NCBI GenBank assembly: GCA_023846275.1
Contig: JAIUJO010000184.1
Coordinates: 124,001-188,000 of the forward strand
Reading direction: 5' to 3'
Length of the DNA stretch: 64,000 nucleotides
Source: Vanilla planifolia
Lineage: Eukaryota > Streptophyta > Magnoliopsida > Asparagales > Orchidaceae
Part shown: piece after piece, positions 1 through 12,649 of the stretch
How positions within the stretch are numbered: the stretch's first letter is position 1
How the letters are laid out: the number at the start of each line of letters is the position of its first letter
Translations under genes and position numbers: made by a program
Notes under the pieces: model-generated
Databases searched by the model: none
Seen by the model: the letters and a program-made list of their open reading frames with translations, nothing else
Told to the model about the DNA's origin: nothing

Positions 1-905
1 GAACAATTCCCGATAAATTATGAAGATTGTTAACTATTCATAGATATTAGTGTGATCTGGACTGCTCGATTGTTAAAATGCATGATCAGTTGGTATAGAA
101 ATATCAAGTTTTGTAATAGCTTTTGTTTTTTCTCACATTGCAAAATATTTGAATATTTTTATGCTTATAATACATCAATGACATATTGCAATTAGCCCAA
201 TGGGTTTGCTACCCCTGGGTGTTCTCAAGGAGTCATGACCCAGGTTGTTAGTGGGCATTTATGGGTCTAACCTAACTCATTTTTCTTAATCTGATTAAAG
301 AGTCTACCATGACACATTTTCCCTATGGTTATTCATTACTATGCATTCAACAAAATAACCAAGAGGTCGTAATAGTAACCTAACTTGATTGGTACTTGGG
401 CTTAACTTGTTTTAGATTTGATCAGGTTCTTAGCTTGTGGGGGTCTGTAAGGTCCATGCCCCTAGCTACTACATGTTATTTCACATAAGCCTTTTCAGGT
501 TAATGGTCAAGAGTTCTTAGGAAAAAATATTATTATTATAATAATAATTTATATATAAAACAATTTGAATATTTATAAGATTTTCACAGACTAAAATATT
601 TTCTACTAAAATATAACTTGAACAAAATTCAAATTTGCATAAAAGATGATAACTTTAGTTGCCAAATTTATGAAAAAATTAAAAGTTTAACATGTTAAAT
701 GCAAACATTTAGAAATAAAATTCTTTTTGGTTTGCCACTTGACAAAGTCCAATGTTGTTGGCTCCAAAGACAGTACATCGAGCCATCAAATTATATTCAC
801 TATTTATGTTATAGCTCTTGCCCCAGCAAATACAGACTGTTAGAATACTCCATGAGATCTAACTAAAACTTTACTAAGTTTAATAAAGAATTAGTAAATA
901 CTTTG
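1..905 (+). repeat. Diverged 0.9-kb direct repeat, first copy
   Basis: This region aligns with 1981-2845 at an offset of 1940-1980. Shared blocks include gaacag/gaacaa at the left end, the gcttataatacatcaa block near 163, the tagccyattgggttggctaccc block near 195, the caaattatattcactatttatg block near 787, and agtaaatactttg near 893. Similarity looks like roughly 70-75 percent by eye, so this pair is older than the large A/B duplication. I see no terminal repeats or coding frame that would assign it to a transposon family. Confidence 0.7.
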
Positions 906-1980
906 CCTTGGATTTGTGATCATCATATTAAAAGGTATAATAATCTTGCCCTTGAGGATTATAAAACTAAAGCTATCGTAAAATAAACCATTAATGGAAA
1001 ATTTAAATAATTTAATATTCAACATTATAATATATACGTTATAGGATAGCCCATATACTCCTCTTAAATTCTAGCTTACCCTCCCCCATAATTCTAACAC
1101 TTAGTTCTCTCCATTTTTGTAATAATTCATTAGGGTTAATGACACCTAATCTTAATGTAAATTTATTAAATACTTTGATAACCAATTTCTCAGTAAAATA
1201 TCAACTAATTAAATAGACAATAACACAAATAACAACTCAATTATTTTTTATACATGCTCTCAAATAAAGTTACATCTTAATCATGTTTGTTTTATCCTTG
1301 AGGGCTTAATGGGATCTTTAGCTAAATAAATTACACTTAAATTATCACAAAAAATTAAAATTATGTAAATTCTATGCCATAATATAAAAATTGTTGTTTC
1401 ATCCATAGAACTTGAGTTTCCCATGAAACTTTACCATTTTTATTACAAAACCTCCTACAACTTTAATTCTTTAAGCAAAAGTGCTACTACTAATGAATGA
1501 AGTAGATATTTCCAAAAAATAAAAAATTATTATGAACAAAGATAGGAGAAATAGTGACTGATTAAAATCTACATCTTTTGTAATTATGCAAAAATTTATT
1601 ACTCATAGTTTGAACATCATTTAAATCATTCGATTCAACTCGCATGAAAATTTTCATTTCTGATTCAATTATTTTAGTGGTTGATAAATGATCCCTATAT
1701 ATAGTTGAAAAAAAAACACAAAAAATAACTCCCCAATGGCTAGAATCTACTTTTCAAAAAGCTAGTCAATATAGATGGAGAAGAACATACAACTACCATC
1801 CGATTAAGCGAACGAAGTGGTAATCATTTAATCAGCTTAAATGATAAAGGGTCCTAATCTTATCATAGTGAGATAGGAACTAGAGAATTAGACTTGAAAG
1901 TTAGATGGATAATAAAATTGATCATATTGCTGTTCACATAGAATGAGAGACACTCAACCGTTGCATCAATTATATTGGAG
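906..1980. other. AT-rich spacer between the two 0.9-kb repeats
   Basis: No coding frame or family signature is visible. The left edge of the A/B homology (1335) falls inside it, so 1-1334 is outside the duplicated unit while the rest is inside it. Confidence 0.5.
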
Positions 1981-2845
1981 GAACAGCTAAATAAATTCAA
2001 CTTTACATAAATATGGGCATGATCTAGACTTCATTGCAAAAATACACATCAGTGTAAAAATCTCAAATTTTGCAATAACATTTATTTAATCCCACATTTT
2101 GAAATAGTTTAAGTATTTCATGCTTATAATACATCAACTGCATATTATAATTAGCCTATTGGGGTTGGCTACCCTTAGTGTTCTTCTGAAGTCTTGCCCC
2201 TATTTACCAGGACAAATCTTTGCTTCTTACTTGACCCAATTTACTTAAACAAATTAATGAGTCTATCCTAAATCATTTCTCCCAACTTGGTTCATGAATA
2301 ATGCGTTGAACAGATTGACCGAGGGAATGCAATAGTAAAATGACTTGATTGATACTCGATGTTATCCCGTCTTAGATTAAGATGAACTATTGGCATTTGT
2401 AGGTGCCTAAGCCCCATGCCACTAGGTGGTACGACTCACTTGAGTTGAGCCATTTGGGGTCAAGTAGTTAGGGTGTGCTTAAGAAAAAATATTTTTATAA
2501 TAATAAAAAAATCGCATTTAAAAAAATATTTAAATATTTATAAGATTTTTTAAAAACTCAAATGTCTTCAATTGAAATACAACTTAAACCAAATTCATAT
2601 ATACATAAAGGATTGATAGTTTTATGTGTCACTATTACAAAAAAAAATTGAACGTTTAACATGATAAACCATAAAGATTTAAAAAAGAAATTCTTTGTAA
2701 ATTAACCACCATAGAATTATCGTTGTCCTTGATTCCAAAGTCAATAAGTTGAGCTAGCAAATTGTGTTCACTATTTATGCTACTATCTTTACTCCCACAA
2801 AATCTAGTCCTTACTAAGCTCAACGAGACATTAGTAAACACTTTG
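1981..2845 (+). repeat. Diverged 0.9-kb direct repeat, second copy
   Basis: Partner of 1-905. Only its first part (to 2139) is kept in copy B; the rest, together with sequence to 3211, is missing there. A short open frame on the minus strand here (2656-2877) has no recognisable domain and I do not treat it as a gene. Confidence 0.7.
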
Positions 2846-3218
2846 ATTACAAAATTTGAAGTATTCCAAAGAAACATTTATGATAAATGCTAAAAATAGA
2901 AGTCATTAAAATTAAGAAATAAAAAAATGAAAAATAAAATTCCAAAAAATTATTAAATATTTTAAAAAATTAAAAATTATTTATAAAAGTTTTTAAAAAA
3001 AATTTTTGTTCCACTCAAGTTTAAGGTCGATAAAAAGAATGCCTAAGACATTCCTAAAATTCTTTTACACATCATTATTTATTCACTTTGATTCTAGATA
3101 AAGGTGTTGTATTTAAAACATTTGTAGAATTTATACAATGTATTACAAAGTTGCACAATAATGTAAGTAAAACAAACATCTTGTTACTGTTGATGACATG
3201 GTTACACCATTTTTTTGC

Positions 3219-3440
3219 ATGCATGCATTAATTATTTAAGTGTTATATACTTTGGATTTGAAATATTTTTTTATAAATAAACTATTATTTTAAACTTATT
3301 TAACTTTCCATATGGGGGACAATACTAATTTGTTGCATGCGTAAACTAATTATTTAAGTGTTATATATCTTTTGTTTTAACAATTTTATATAAATAAACC
3401 AATTATTTTTCAAACTAATTTAACTTTTCAAATAGAGGAT
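3219..3440 (+). repeat. Two-copy tandem repeat, period about 118 bp
   Basis: The block taattatttaagtgttatat occurs at 3229 and 3347. It is followed in both units by ataaac, then attatttt and tttaactttyca, then atatggggga or its degraded form. Each unit starts with a gcatgc run. The pair is also present in copy B (38832-39050), so it predates the large duplication. Confidence 0.7.
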
Positions 3441-6400
3441 AGCTTTGATAACTAAGTTATAAATTGTTTTCGATATATTAAGTATTCAATTATCATAATT
3501 ATTTTTTTATGTTTTATTTTTAAATTACAATAATAAAATGTTTTTCTACTTATGCATTGTGCAATTTTGTAAAGTTTAGTGTGAATTTACAAAAATTTAA
3601 AGTATGTTTTTATAATTACCATGTATTATTTATTGTTTTTTCTTTTTTGTTTAAATTTAGCATGTTTTATTTAGCCCAGTACTACGAAAATTAAACAAGT
3701 TTTTAAATATTTAAATATTGTTAATAGTGATATTTATTATACCAATAATTTAAATAATTGTTGTCCTCTATGGTATTATCATTCTAATAAAAAACATTTC
3801 ACATAATTTTTAATTATTTAATTTATATTATCACATTTATTTTCTCATGTTTAATTTCTTAAATTGTTTGGCTTACATCACACAATCTAAATGTTTTGAA
3901 TCATTAAGAATTTCGTATTTATATATTTAATATTAAAAAGTTTTTAAATTAATAGTTGTTGAAAAAAAGGAAAAACATTTGTAAATTTGAATATTTTTCA
4001 AAACTTTTTTATTTTTTGTATTTTTCTCTTAAAAATGTACTATTTTCTAATTAAGAATTTTTTTATTATAATTCTTAAGAAAAGTCTTCTAAGAAAATAT
4101 TGTTGATTTTTATTAATATTTCAAAATTTCGAACAATCAATATGGAAAATAGTTTTTGCTAAAATATTATACATATATAAATTATCCCTTGTTTATTATT
4201 TTTTTGAATTATTGGTTTTTATAAATTTATCATTTGTTTGATATTTTTTATTTCGGATGAAAATTTTTTGTTACTTGATTCTTTAGGAATTTATTTTATG
4301 TGTTTGAAAATATTAGAATTACTTGTAGTACTTTTTAGGATAATAGTAGATATTATGTTTTTATATTTTTATAATGTTATGAAAGTTAGATTTTCAATTA
4401 CTTATTTTTTATGTGACAATACTTTTTAACATCAATGACTTTCTTATTCAAAGAAAGTTGTTCTCAAAAAAAGCATTAATTTTTTAATATTTACTAGTAA
4501 ATTGTGAAGAAAATTTAGCATTTTGGAGTATATATAATTATTTTGAGATATTTTTTATAATAAATTTTTTAAAAATTAGAAATTATAAAAATAAAATTGA
4601 AGTGTTTATTATTTAAAGTTATATTTTAGTATATTATTTTCTTATGATTTTACTAAAGTTGTTTTGAATACATAGAAATAGCTTACTATGATATTTTTTT
4701 CTTTTATTCCCTTTTATCTCATTAAATGGAAAGTAATTTGTGAGTTATCAAAAAAAATTTTTAGTACATTTTATTGATAATAGTTTTCTATATTCTCAAT
4801 ATTTTATATTTATCAACAACATTCAATTGCAATTTTACAATTTTTTTGAAAATTTCTATTAAACATTATTTATAACTTTTTGAAAATACAAAAACACTTA
4901 TTTTTTATTTATTTATTTTGATTATTTTTATTAAATTTTTCTTATAACTACATGATATATTGGACGTAATAGTCAAATATTAAATTATTTAATTATTTTA
5001 AAAATCATATAACTCTTAATTATTTTAAAATTTTTACATTAACATGTTTGTGACCTAACATTACTAAGAAATTTTGTGTTCATTTCTAAGGCATATGCAA
5101 CTCCTTTATTCTTTTATATTGGCATACTATTCTTGATTGAATTACATAAATAATTTTTTAATGTATTATACATATTGTTTAAAAATTGAGGTACACTTAT
5201 TTCTTGTTGATTTGCCATTTTCAGTCTCAAAAAACTTTTATCAAAATGGTATTTAAAATATATTTTTATTATGACATTTAATTTACTTCTTCAGTACATT
5301 TCTATCATTTAATATGCTTAGAATTTTTTTTATAGAAGAAGTTTCTTGTATTATTTAGCTAAGTTCATTAGTTCTTTTACTTAAGTTTTTAAAATTTTGA
5401 AATATTAAATTTTACTTATTTCTTTTTCTTTTAATTTTTTTATTAATATTTTAAAATTATAGATCTTAGCAAAATAACTTTTAAAGTATGATAGATTCAC
5501 AAAATAATATTATCTTCATAATATTTCAATTACTTTTTTTAATTAAACTAATATTTTAGAAAATATATAATACCTAACTTTTTTTTGTTTATAATTCGTT
5601 TTTTTATGCAAATATTTCAAATAGTATCATATGTTATTCTTTCGATATTCTTCAAGTACATTACTTAAATCTTTGATTGCACTAACATATTTTCCTTGAA
5701 TTTGGTATAAATAAATTTATCATGTTATTTATTAAGAAATAAATGTAATATTTTAAAAATTGTACAATCATAATTTTTTTGACAATATTATGTTTTTATT
5801 AATATTGAATTATTATATTATTTTTAATGTAAAATTTTATTTAATATTAAAAATACCCAAAGCTTTTTTTATAAGTTATTAATAAACAATTAAATCTTTA
5901 TTTAAAATTTAAGAAATATGTAAAACATATGAAAATATAAATTAAAATAAAATTAGTAAAATATCATTAAGATAATAAAATTATTCTAACAATTATTTTA
6001 TTTTCATTTTGTTGTTATTTATTTTGCAAGCTATGGAAGCCTATGTTTGTCTCAATGTAATGGGATTTGTTAAGCAAAGTAGAAAAATATATTGTCATAC
6101 CAAAATGTGTAAACTAATTAAAATTATAAAGTAAAAGAGAAAACTATATAATAGCAAGAAAAAATTACTTTTAAAATTATGAATAATTAATATAATAAAG
6201 GCAAAAAAGTTATATAGGTTATTAAACATATATATTATTTAAATTATATAAAATATAAAAATCAAATAAAAAATCTATACAAACATGAGGAATAAGCAAA
6301 GTTAAAAAAGGAAAAAATTAAATGAAATAAAATAAATAAGAACAAGAAAAGGAGAATGTCACAAAATATATTCATAACACAACATCAATAAAATGTTACA

Positions 6401-6720
6401 AGAAAACATGTTTTACTAAAAAAAATGAAACAAACATTTTTTAGGAGTCAAAAAATGAAGACGCTTGACGTTATAAGATATCTAATAGTAATTAAAATAT
6501 AATGTACAATTTGTCATTCAACATAAAAAAAAATACAAAAAAATAAATAAAACAAAGAAAAAAATATAAATGTTATGAATAATAATTTGATATTATACTA
6601 GTTAAAAATATATAATATAGAAAAGTATAATTAATATTTTATTACAAACAACAAAAGAACAAAAACTATTGAAGAAATAGGAAGGATGGGAATCCATCAA
6701 CTATATATTTATACTATTAA
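3240..6720. other. Extremely AT-rich block with strand-composition switch
   Basis: No gene is supported. From about 3240 to 5880 the plus strand is strongly T-rich; from about 5880 to 6720 it is strongly A-rich. G+C is far lower than elsewhere (single lines near 12 percent). The only longer frame (4238-4429, plus strand) consists of hydrophobic codons expected from T-rich sequence. The block is conserved in copy B (about 38850-42460). It could be a matrix-attachment-like or nucleosome-poor tract, or a decayed element whose two halves lie in opposite orientation; neither is shown. Confidence 0.5.
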
Positions 6721-9700
6721 TGTATACATTGAGTTCAACATTTACTTTAAAGGTCTGACAAATCATTTTATCCTAAACAAATCATATGCATAAGCAAATA
6801 AACTTTTATTCTTAGTTTTATATTTTAAATTAAGAAACAAAATTTGAATGTAACATAAATTCAATTTGTTGTTCTTTGGATGCCTTATTTATAATAAGTC
6901 CATGATAAACAAAGTCAAGTAAAAATGTTAAAAGAAGGTAATGAATGAAAGATTAATTACTATAATGAGGAATAAAATTAGGAAGACATTACTGAGATAT
7001 TGATAGGTTTTATTTAGATTTGACATAAGTTGATAAATTTTTTAAAGTTTTTAAATTTTTATTTATGTTACAGATAGCCAAAACTTCACTTTTGTGCTTA
7101 TCATTGATGAAATTTAGGCATGAGGTATTAAATAATAAGATTGATATTTTAGATCATTGAAATTACTTTACAAAAATGACAAATAACTGCTTAATAGAAC
7201 TAAGTTCATTCAAGTATAATACAAATGTAACCATATAAATCAAATACACCAAATATTATGTAAGAAATTTTTGTTGTTGATAATAATACATTACGTTTAA
7301 GTGTCCTAAAGTTTATCGATTTTATCAAAGTTCATTGATATGATTATAAGAACTGTGATAGGATTTATGTTTGTAGATGTAAGTAACGAAGGTAATTCCA
7401 ATTAAATAATAGTATTTTCATTAATAAAAATTGTAGCATCCTAAAAAACTTTTTTTGTTAAACATAATAAGAGATTACACATAATAGTCAAATGGATTCT
7501 GATGGTGGATTAAGTAATATAACACAATAATTGTGTAACATGATTCATTTTATGGTTGAGTGCAATAGAAATGAGTGTAACTAAAAACATAATTATAGAT
7601 GCTCATTTTTAGTAAATTGAATGGAAGGGATTGTGTGTTTCAAGAGTGATAAGTTTTCATAAGTTAACATTAAATTGAGCAAGAATTTTGTAATATAATT
7701 TGACAATCATGAATATAAATCTAATCTTCCAAAATATACTTAATGTTAAAAAAGTTGGCCACTAGTGGCATAAGAATTACATCAAAATATGGAAAAACTT
7801 TTTTGATAAATAAATTATTTGAAAACTTGTTTTCAATTTTTTTGGAAATAGTTAGATGTAATTGCCTCGCCAAGATAGTGATTAGTTTGGGGGTGAAAGA
7901 AAAACATCACCTATGACTATTACTCTCTTGAGAGCTACTTGGTTAGTATGATGTATAATAAGGTTGTGCCACAAAAACAAGATAGCAAGGCCATCGGTGT
8001 TGTTGCTGAAGTACTACGAAAAAATTATTTGAAGAAAGCTTATAGCAATGTGTTGACATGATGTATGTAATAAAAATGCAATGATTGTGAGCCATAATAA
8101 GGGTTGAAAATAATTACTAAAAATGAGGAAAGTCCAATAAAGTTTGAAAATGCAACGAGTAATGGTTGTGGATCATCAGGTTCCTTTGAATAACATAGAC
8201 TATACTTTGATAAGAAAAAAATTTGATAGTGAAGGCACATTTGATAGGAATCTTATAGTTGGAATCTAATTTTTCTCTAATTCCATAAACAATAAGGTTA
8301 ATGAAAGAAGGAAAAGATATGGGAAGAAAGTGTAGAATATGCCCTCCACTATTTCAGTCTATATGCAAACTAGACCTCCATAGTGACATTGACTATATTA
8401 AATGTCAAAATTAAAGATTTGTATTTTCACTACACAAATTCTATTAAATTTCTAATTGAAACAATCTTAATACTAAAAATAATAAAAAAAAATTTACTTC
8501 ATAAATAATTGATGCAAACATTAAAATATTTGTGATGACATTGGCCTTATACATGACTTGTTATAGTATAATTTAAACTTAAAATTTTTAAATAACCAAT
8601 AAAAATACTAGTATGGTCCTTAGCTAACATTATACTACATCTTATCTTGAACTAAAAATGTTCTAAGCTGAGGAAGAAAAAGTATATTAAAAGATAATCT
8701 AATTTAAGATCAATACACACATAGTGGTGTGCAAAGAAATTGAGCTTGATAACTTATTGTTTATGATCAATGAGAACTCTTATATGAAAGTATATAGAAA
8801 AAAAAATTTTGAGAAAAATGGAATGTAATAGAAGACCAAACTACTCCCTTCTTAGTGAGCATGAGCATGCAAAAAATTACCTTCATGACTGAGAAATCAC
8901 ACATCTAACTATTAATCTCCATATTCTAATTACATAAAAGCATTTTTAGGAAATAATATGAATACATTGAATAAAAAAACAATTTAATTTCACAAATTCA
9001 CATAAATACAAATGATGCTTTGAAGCCACATAAATACACAGCTTCAAACTAGTCGCATTACATCACCCAAAGCTGAAAATGAAATTTCATTGAGAAAAGG
9101 AAAATGTAGCCAACAAAGTTAAAAGGACTCTTTTATCTCAACCATGAGCCTTATTCAACTTGATTTCGTTGTGCAGACCAATATTACATATTAATATTCT
9201 TTATTCAATTTTTATAGAGTTACTTTTAAAGATTCCAATTGTTTAAATCAAATCACAATTATCTTTTCATGTTACAAATAAGTCTTCACTTTTATATTCA
9301 TAATATTTTTTTAAATATGTTTTTTACATGGTCTTTATCATTTCAAGTGTACCATTTTCTTAATGATTTTTTCTATGTTACGAAATGTTTTTTCAATTAC
9401 AATTTTTTTTGGCAAGTATTATCAAGAAACTTTTTCCAAGTATTTATTGTAAAAAATATTTTATATTAATGGCATCTCCTTTTCTTATGGTTTTATGCTT
9501 ATCACACACATATCATTATGAACTATTTGCTAAAATTAAGTTGTTTTTAAAAGATTGTTTCTTTTGTAGCAATAACCTATTTATGATGCTTCTAATAATT
9601 AGAAAACTCTTTCATTATAAATAAATTTGTATATGTTCTATGCCTATCTACAAAAAATTAGTATTTAATGTCCTTGATATAGTTTTAAGGATCTTCAATT

Positions 9701-12560
9701 TTTCATTATCTTCATAACATTATATATGTTTGATTTTTTTTATTATTCTTATTTGCAATAACTAATTTTTACTTATTTATGAAAATTCTAAAATATTTTA
9801 TAATAATTTTTTTATCTTTTAATATTTAATTTTTTTTATATTGATCACATAATACCTATGTTATTTGCCTCCTAAGCCTCGTGACCCAAGTTTAAGTTTA
9901 GTTTATAAAAATGTTAATAAAGTAAGACACTAACATGTTTTTCTACTTGATTATATTATATTAAAGATATGTGACCTATAGAAAAACTTTAGGGAATTAA
10001 AGATTAATTTAGTAAACTTAAAATGAAGTCCATATGAACCTCATATTGGTTTAATTAAAAATTAGAATTTAAGAAATAAGTGTTCTCAAAGCGATAACTC
10101 AACAACAGATCGCGGTCATTCATGATAGTAAGACAAACTTTCAATTTGCAAAAGAAAGTCAAATCGAAGATAGAAAGAACCGTGGAGGTTTGAAAGAAAA
10201 TAAGCTCCATCACAATGCCGAATACTCAAGATCAATTTTTGGAAAACTTTGTGTGGTTAGTTTCCAAATTTTCTCTTATATTATTCTATTTGGAAGCATA
10301 ATGTTTTTTAAAAAATGTCAAAAGACATCATTTGAATGCTTTCGCACATCAGCCATAAAATAGTCTTAAGATGTCTTAAAAATCTATCTAGTGCAATGGT
10401 AGCATGAATGTATTGAAGAAACTTTATTACACGCACACAAAGATCTAAGGTACTTTGAGTTTTTGTTATACAAGCATAATTCTAGGGTGCATCCAATAGA
10501 TGTCTATGAACCTTGTGTAGAATAAAGAGACATTTACTCAAATAATTCTATAAACCTACACCAATAAAAAATTGATAGTACATTGTAATATATGTGCCTG
10601 GAAAGTCAAGATAAATACACATAAACAAGACAATGCATATTGACACAATATATTACTAACATAAAGTATATCTAGCTCACTAGAAATTATTGATCACAAG
10701 AAAATTTGACTTTTTAGGTAAACAATAAATTTTCATAGCTAGCACATGATCTTAAGTTAGTTTTAAGCCCATCTATGAAAGTGTAATGTTAAGCCCATAA
10801 TTGAAAGACATTAAATTAATTCTAAGAAAGCAAAACTATTCTGAAGTTTTTATAAGTAGACCTCAATAAAAAATTTTTTGAATTCGAGCCACATAACATT
10901 TCTTAATGCAATCAAACACTATTATTCGTTCATTAAATTAATTTTGACATTTAACTATTTTAAAACCCTTGCCAACAACAAAAGCTTACAACTACTTATT
11001 GGAAGATTTGTTGAAGCAAAGTACATTGTTGTACATCATTTCCTCATCAACCTCAAGCATCAAAAAATGTTTGCGGGAATTTTTTTTTTTATTTTTCATA
11101 TGTTCCATGCATGACCCACATTTTATAGAATCTTATGTAACATGCTTTAAGAAAAGGGATTTGTTTTCAAGAATTATTACCTGATTAGGTTGTAGTTACA
11201 AAAGTAGCCAGTTTTGTGAAGGTTGAGTCTAACCCACAAAATCTCAAGAAAGTTTTGCTTTAACATTGTGAGAGACCAACAAAGATTATGTATGCAAGGG
11301 ATTGTGCAATAGCACAAGGAGGAAAACACTCAAGGTGAGGTTGTATGCTTACCTTTTGAAAATAACATGTGATGCCTTCTTAACTTGCTATGCAATGGTT
11401 CATATGGGAGGAAACTAAACCAACTAAAATGATATGTAGCTATAGCAATTATACCTCTTTATTACTGTTATTTGATAAAGTGTATGCTATACATAATATT
11501 TTTAGCCAAATAATTACTACTTATTTAATTAATGTACACAATTTCTTGTAAATTAAATTGAAATTTAAATATATTTTAACATACAATATAGATAAATTTA
11601 TTGTTTAATTTTAAAATTTTAAATTGTAAAATTGGAAGCATTTGAAAATTGTAAGATTTAAATTGTGAAACATTACCCATGATTAGGTTTAATATGTGAA
11701 CATGAGCTTATAAGTTTATTATATTATTAACTTTGTCTGTCATCTTTACTTCTATGAACCATGAATTCTTGATAAGTTATGGATATGATTCTTAAATATT
11801 AGGGGTTGGTGGTTGAAGATTGGTGGATTAAAAGAAAAACTTTTATATATGATGAATTTTTGAATATCATAAGAAAACACGAATATATTAGAAAGAAGAA
11901 TCTATTACCATATCTTACACTGATTCTTAAATTTAAGGAGCTTTATATAGAAGACCAAAAGAGGTGTAATTAGAAGAAGGTTAATTTGAAATAATGAATT
12001 GAGGCTACTCCAACCCAAGAGTAGTTTATCTTAAATTAAATTCTTGGTTTAAGGTGCTATGGTCAAGGCTATATAAGATATTAAGATGTGCTTGTAAATT
12101 AAGAAAACTCAACCTTAAAAAGGGAGTTTGGAGGAGCCAACTTAGTGGATACTAAGTAAAATTTGACGTAAGCTATGAGGAAGACTAAGGTGGATTAGAG
12201 CTTTCAAGCAATGAAATATCTTACAAAAGAGAACTCCTCTACATGGCTTTTCAACATAGAATAATACTTGAGTTCATATAATATATTTAGCTTAGATGTA
12301 AGCCAAGAAGAAAAAGGGATTGCTTTGTGAAAATTTTTATGAAACCTTGGAAATTAATTGTGACAACAATTAGTCAATCTTTTTCATGAAACTTGCTCTT
12401 GAAGGAGGGAGTTCTTTCTACCCGAGAATAAGGGAGATTTAGTTTAGTAAATGAATTATTCAATTTTCACACTTTCATATGTAGTGTTTCTAGTTGATTG
12501 ATAAAAAATTTGTATTACATTTTTTTTCCTATGAATGCAAAGCAGATTACATGTTCACAT
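6721..12560. other. Non-coding AT-rich sequence, no gene recognised
   Basis: Moderately AT-rich sequence with only short frames (for example 9239-9469 and 10878-11114). Their copy-B partners differ by single-base changes and by different lengths of a poly-T run near 11080. The stretch 7990-8230 reads on the plus strand as a coding-like but stop-interrupted peptide (including AIGVVAEVLRKNYLKKAYSN) conserved in B, which I cannot assign. No RNA gene or terminal repeats were seen. Confidence 0.4.
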
Positions 12561-12565
12561 ATGGC

Positions 12566-12646
12566 ATGTTTGGGTTTGGTTATAAATAGATGTGGAAGAT
12601 AATTTTTGAATGGCAATTTTTTGATGAAAAATACTTCTCAAACATA
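12566..12646. mobile_element. Possible short hairpin MITE remnant
   Basis: The segment starts ggcatgtttggg and ends tctcaaacatag, so the ends are imperfect inverted repeats built on tgtttg/caaaca. Just inside, tggaagataattttt is nearly complementary to aaaaatacttctca, so the stretch can fold into a hairpin. The ggc-tgtttgg type of end is common in plant hAT and PIF/Harbinger non-autonomous elements. No clear target-site duplication is visible. Copy B carries the same element near 48297-48378. Confidence 0.3.
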
Positions 12647-12649
12647 GAC

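Noticed and set aside
4238..4429. 63-codon Phe/Leu/Ile-rich frame suggesting a membrane peptide
   Set aside because: Expected from T-rich DNA; copy B has stops in the same place.
10878..11114. Plus-strand frame conserved in copy B at 46612-46917
   Set aside because: The end is altered by a poly-T length difference between the copies and the sequence has no recognisable domain.
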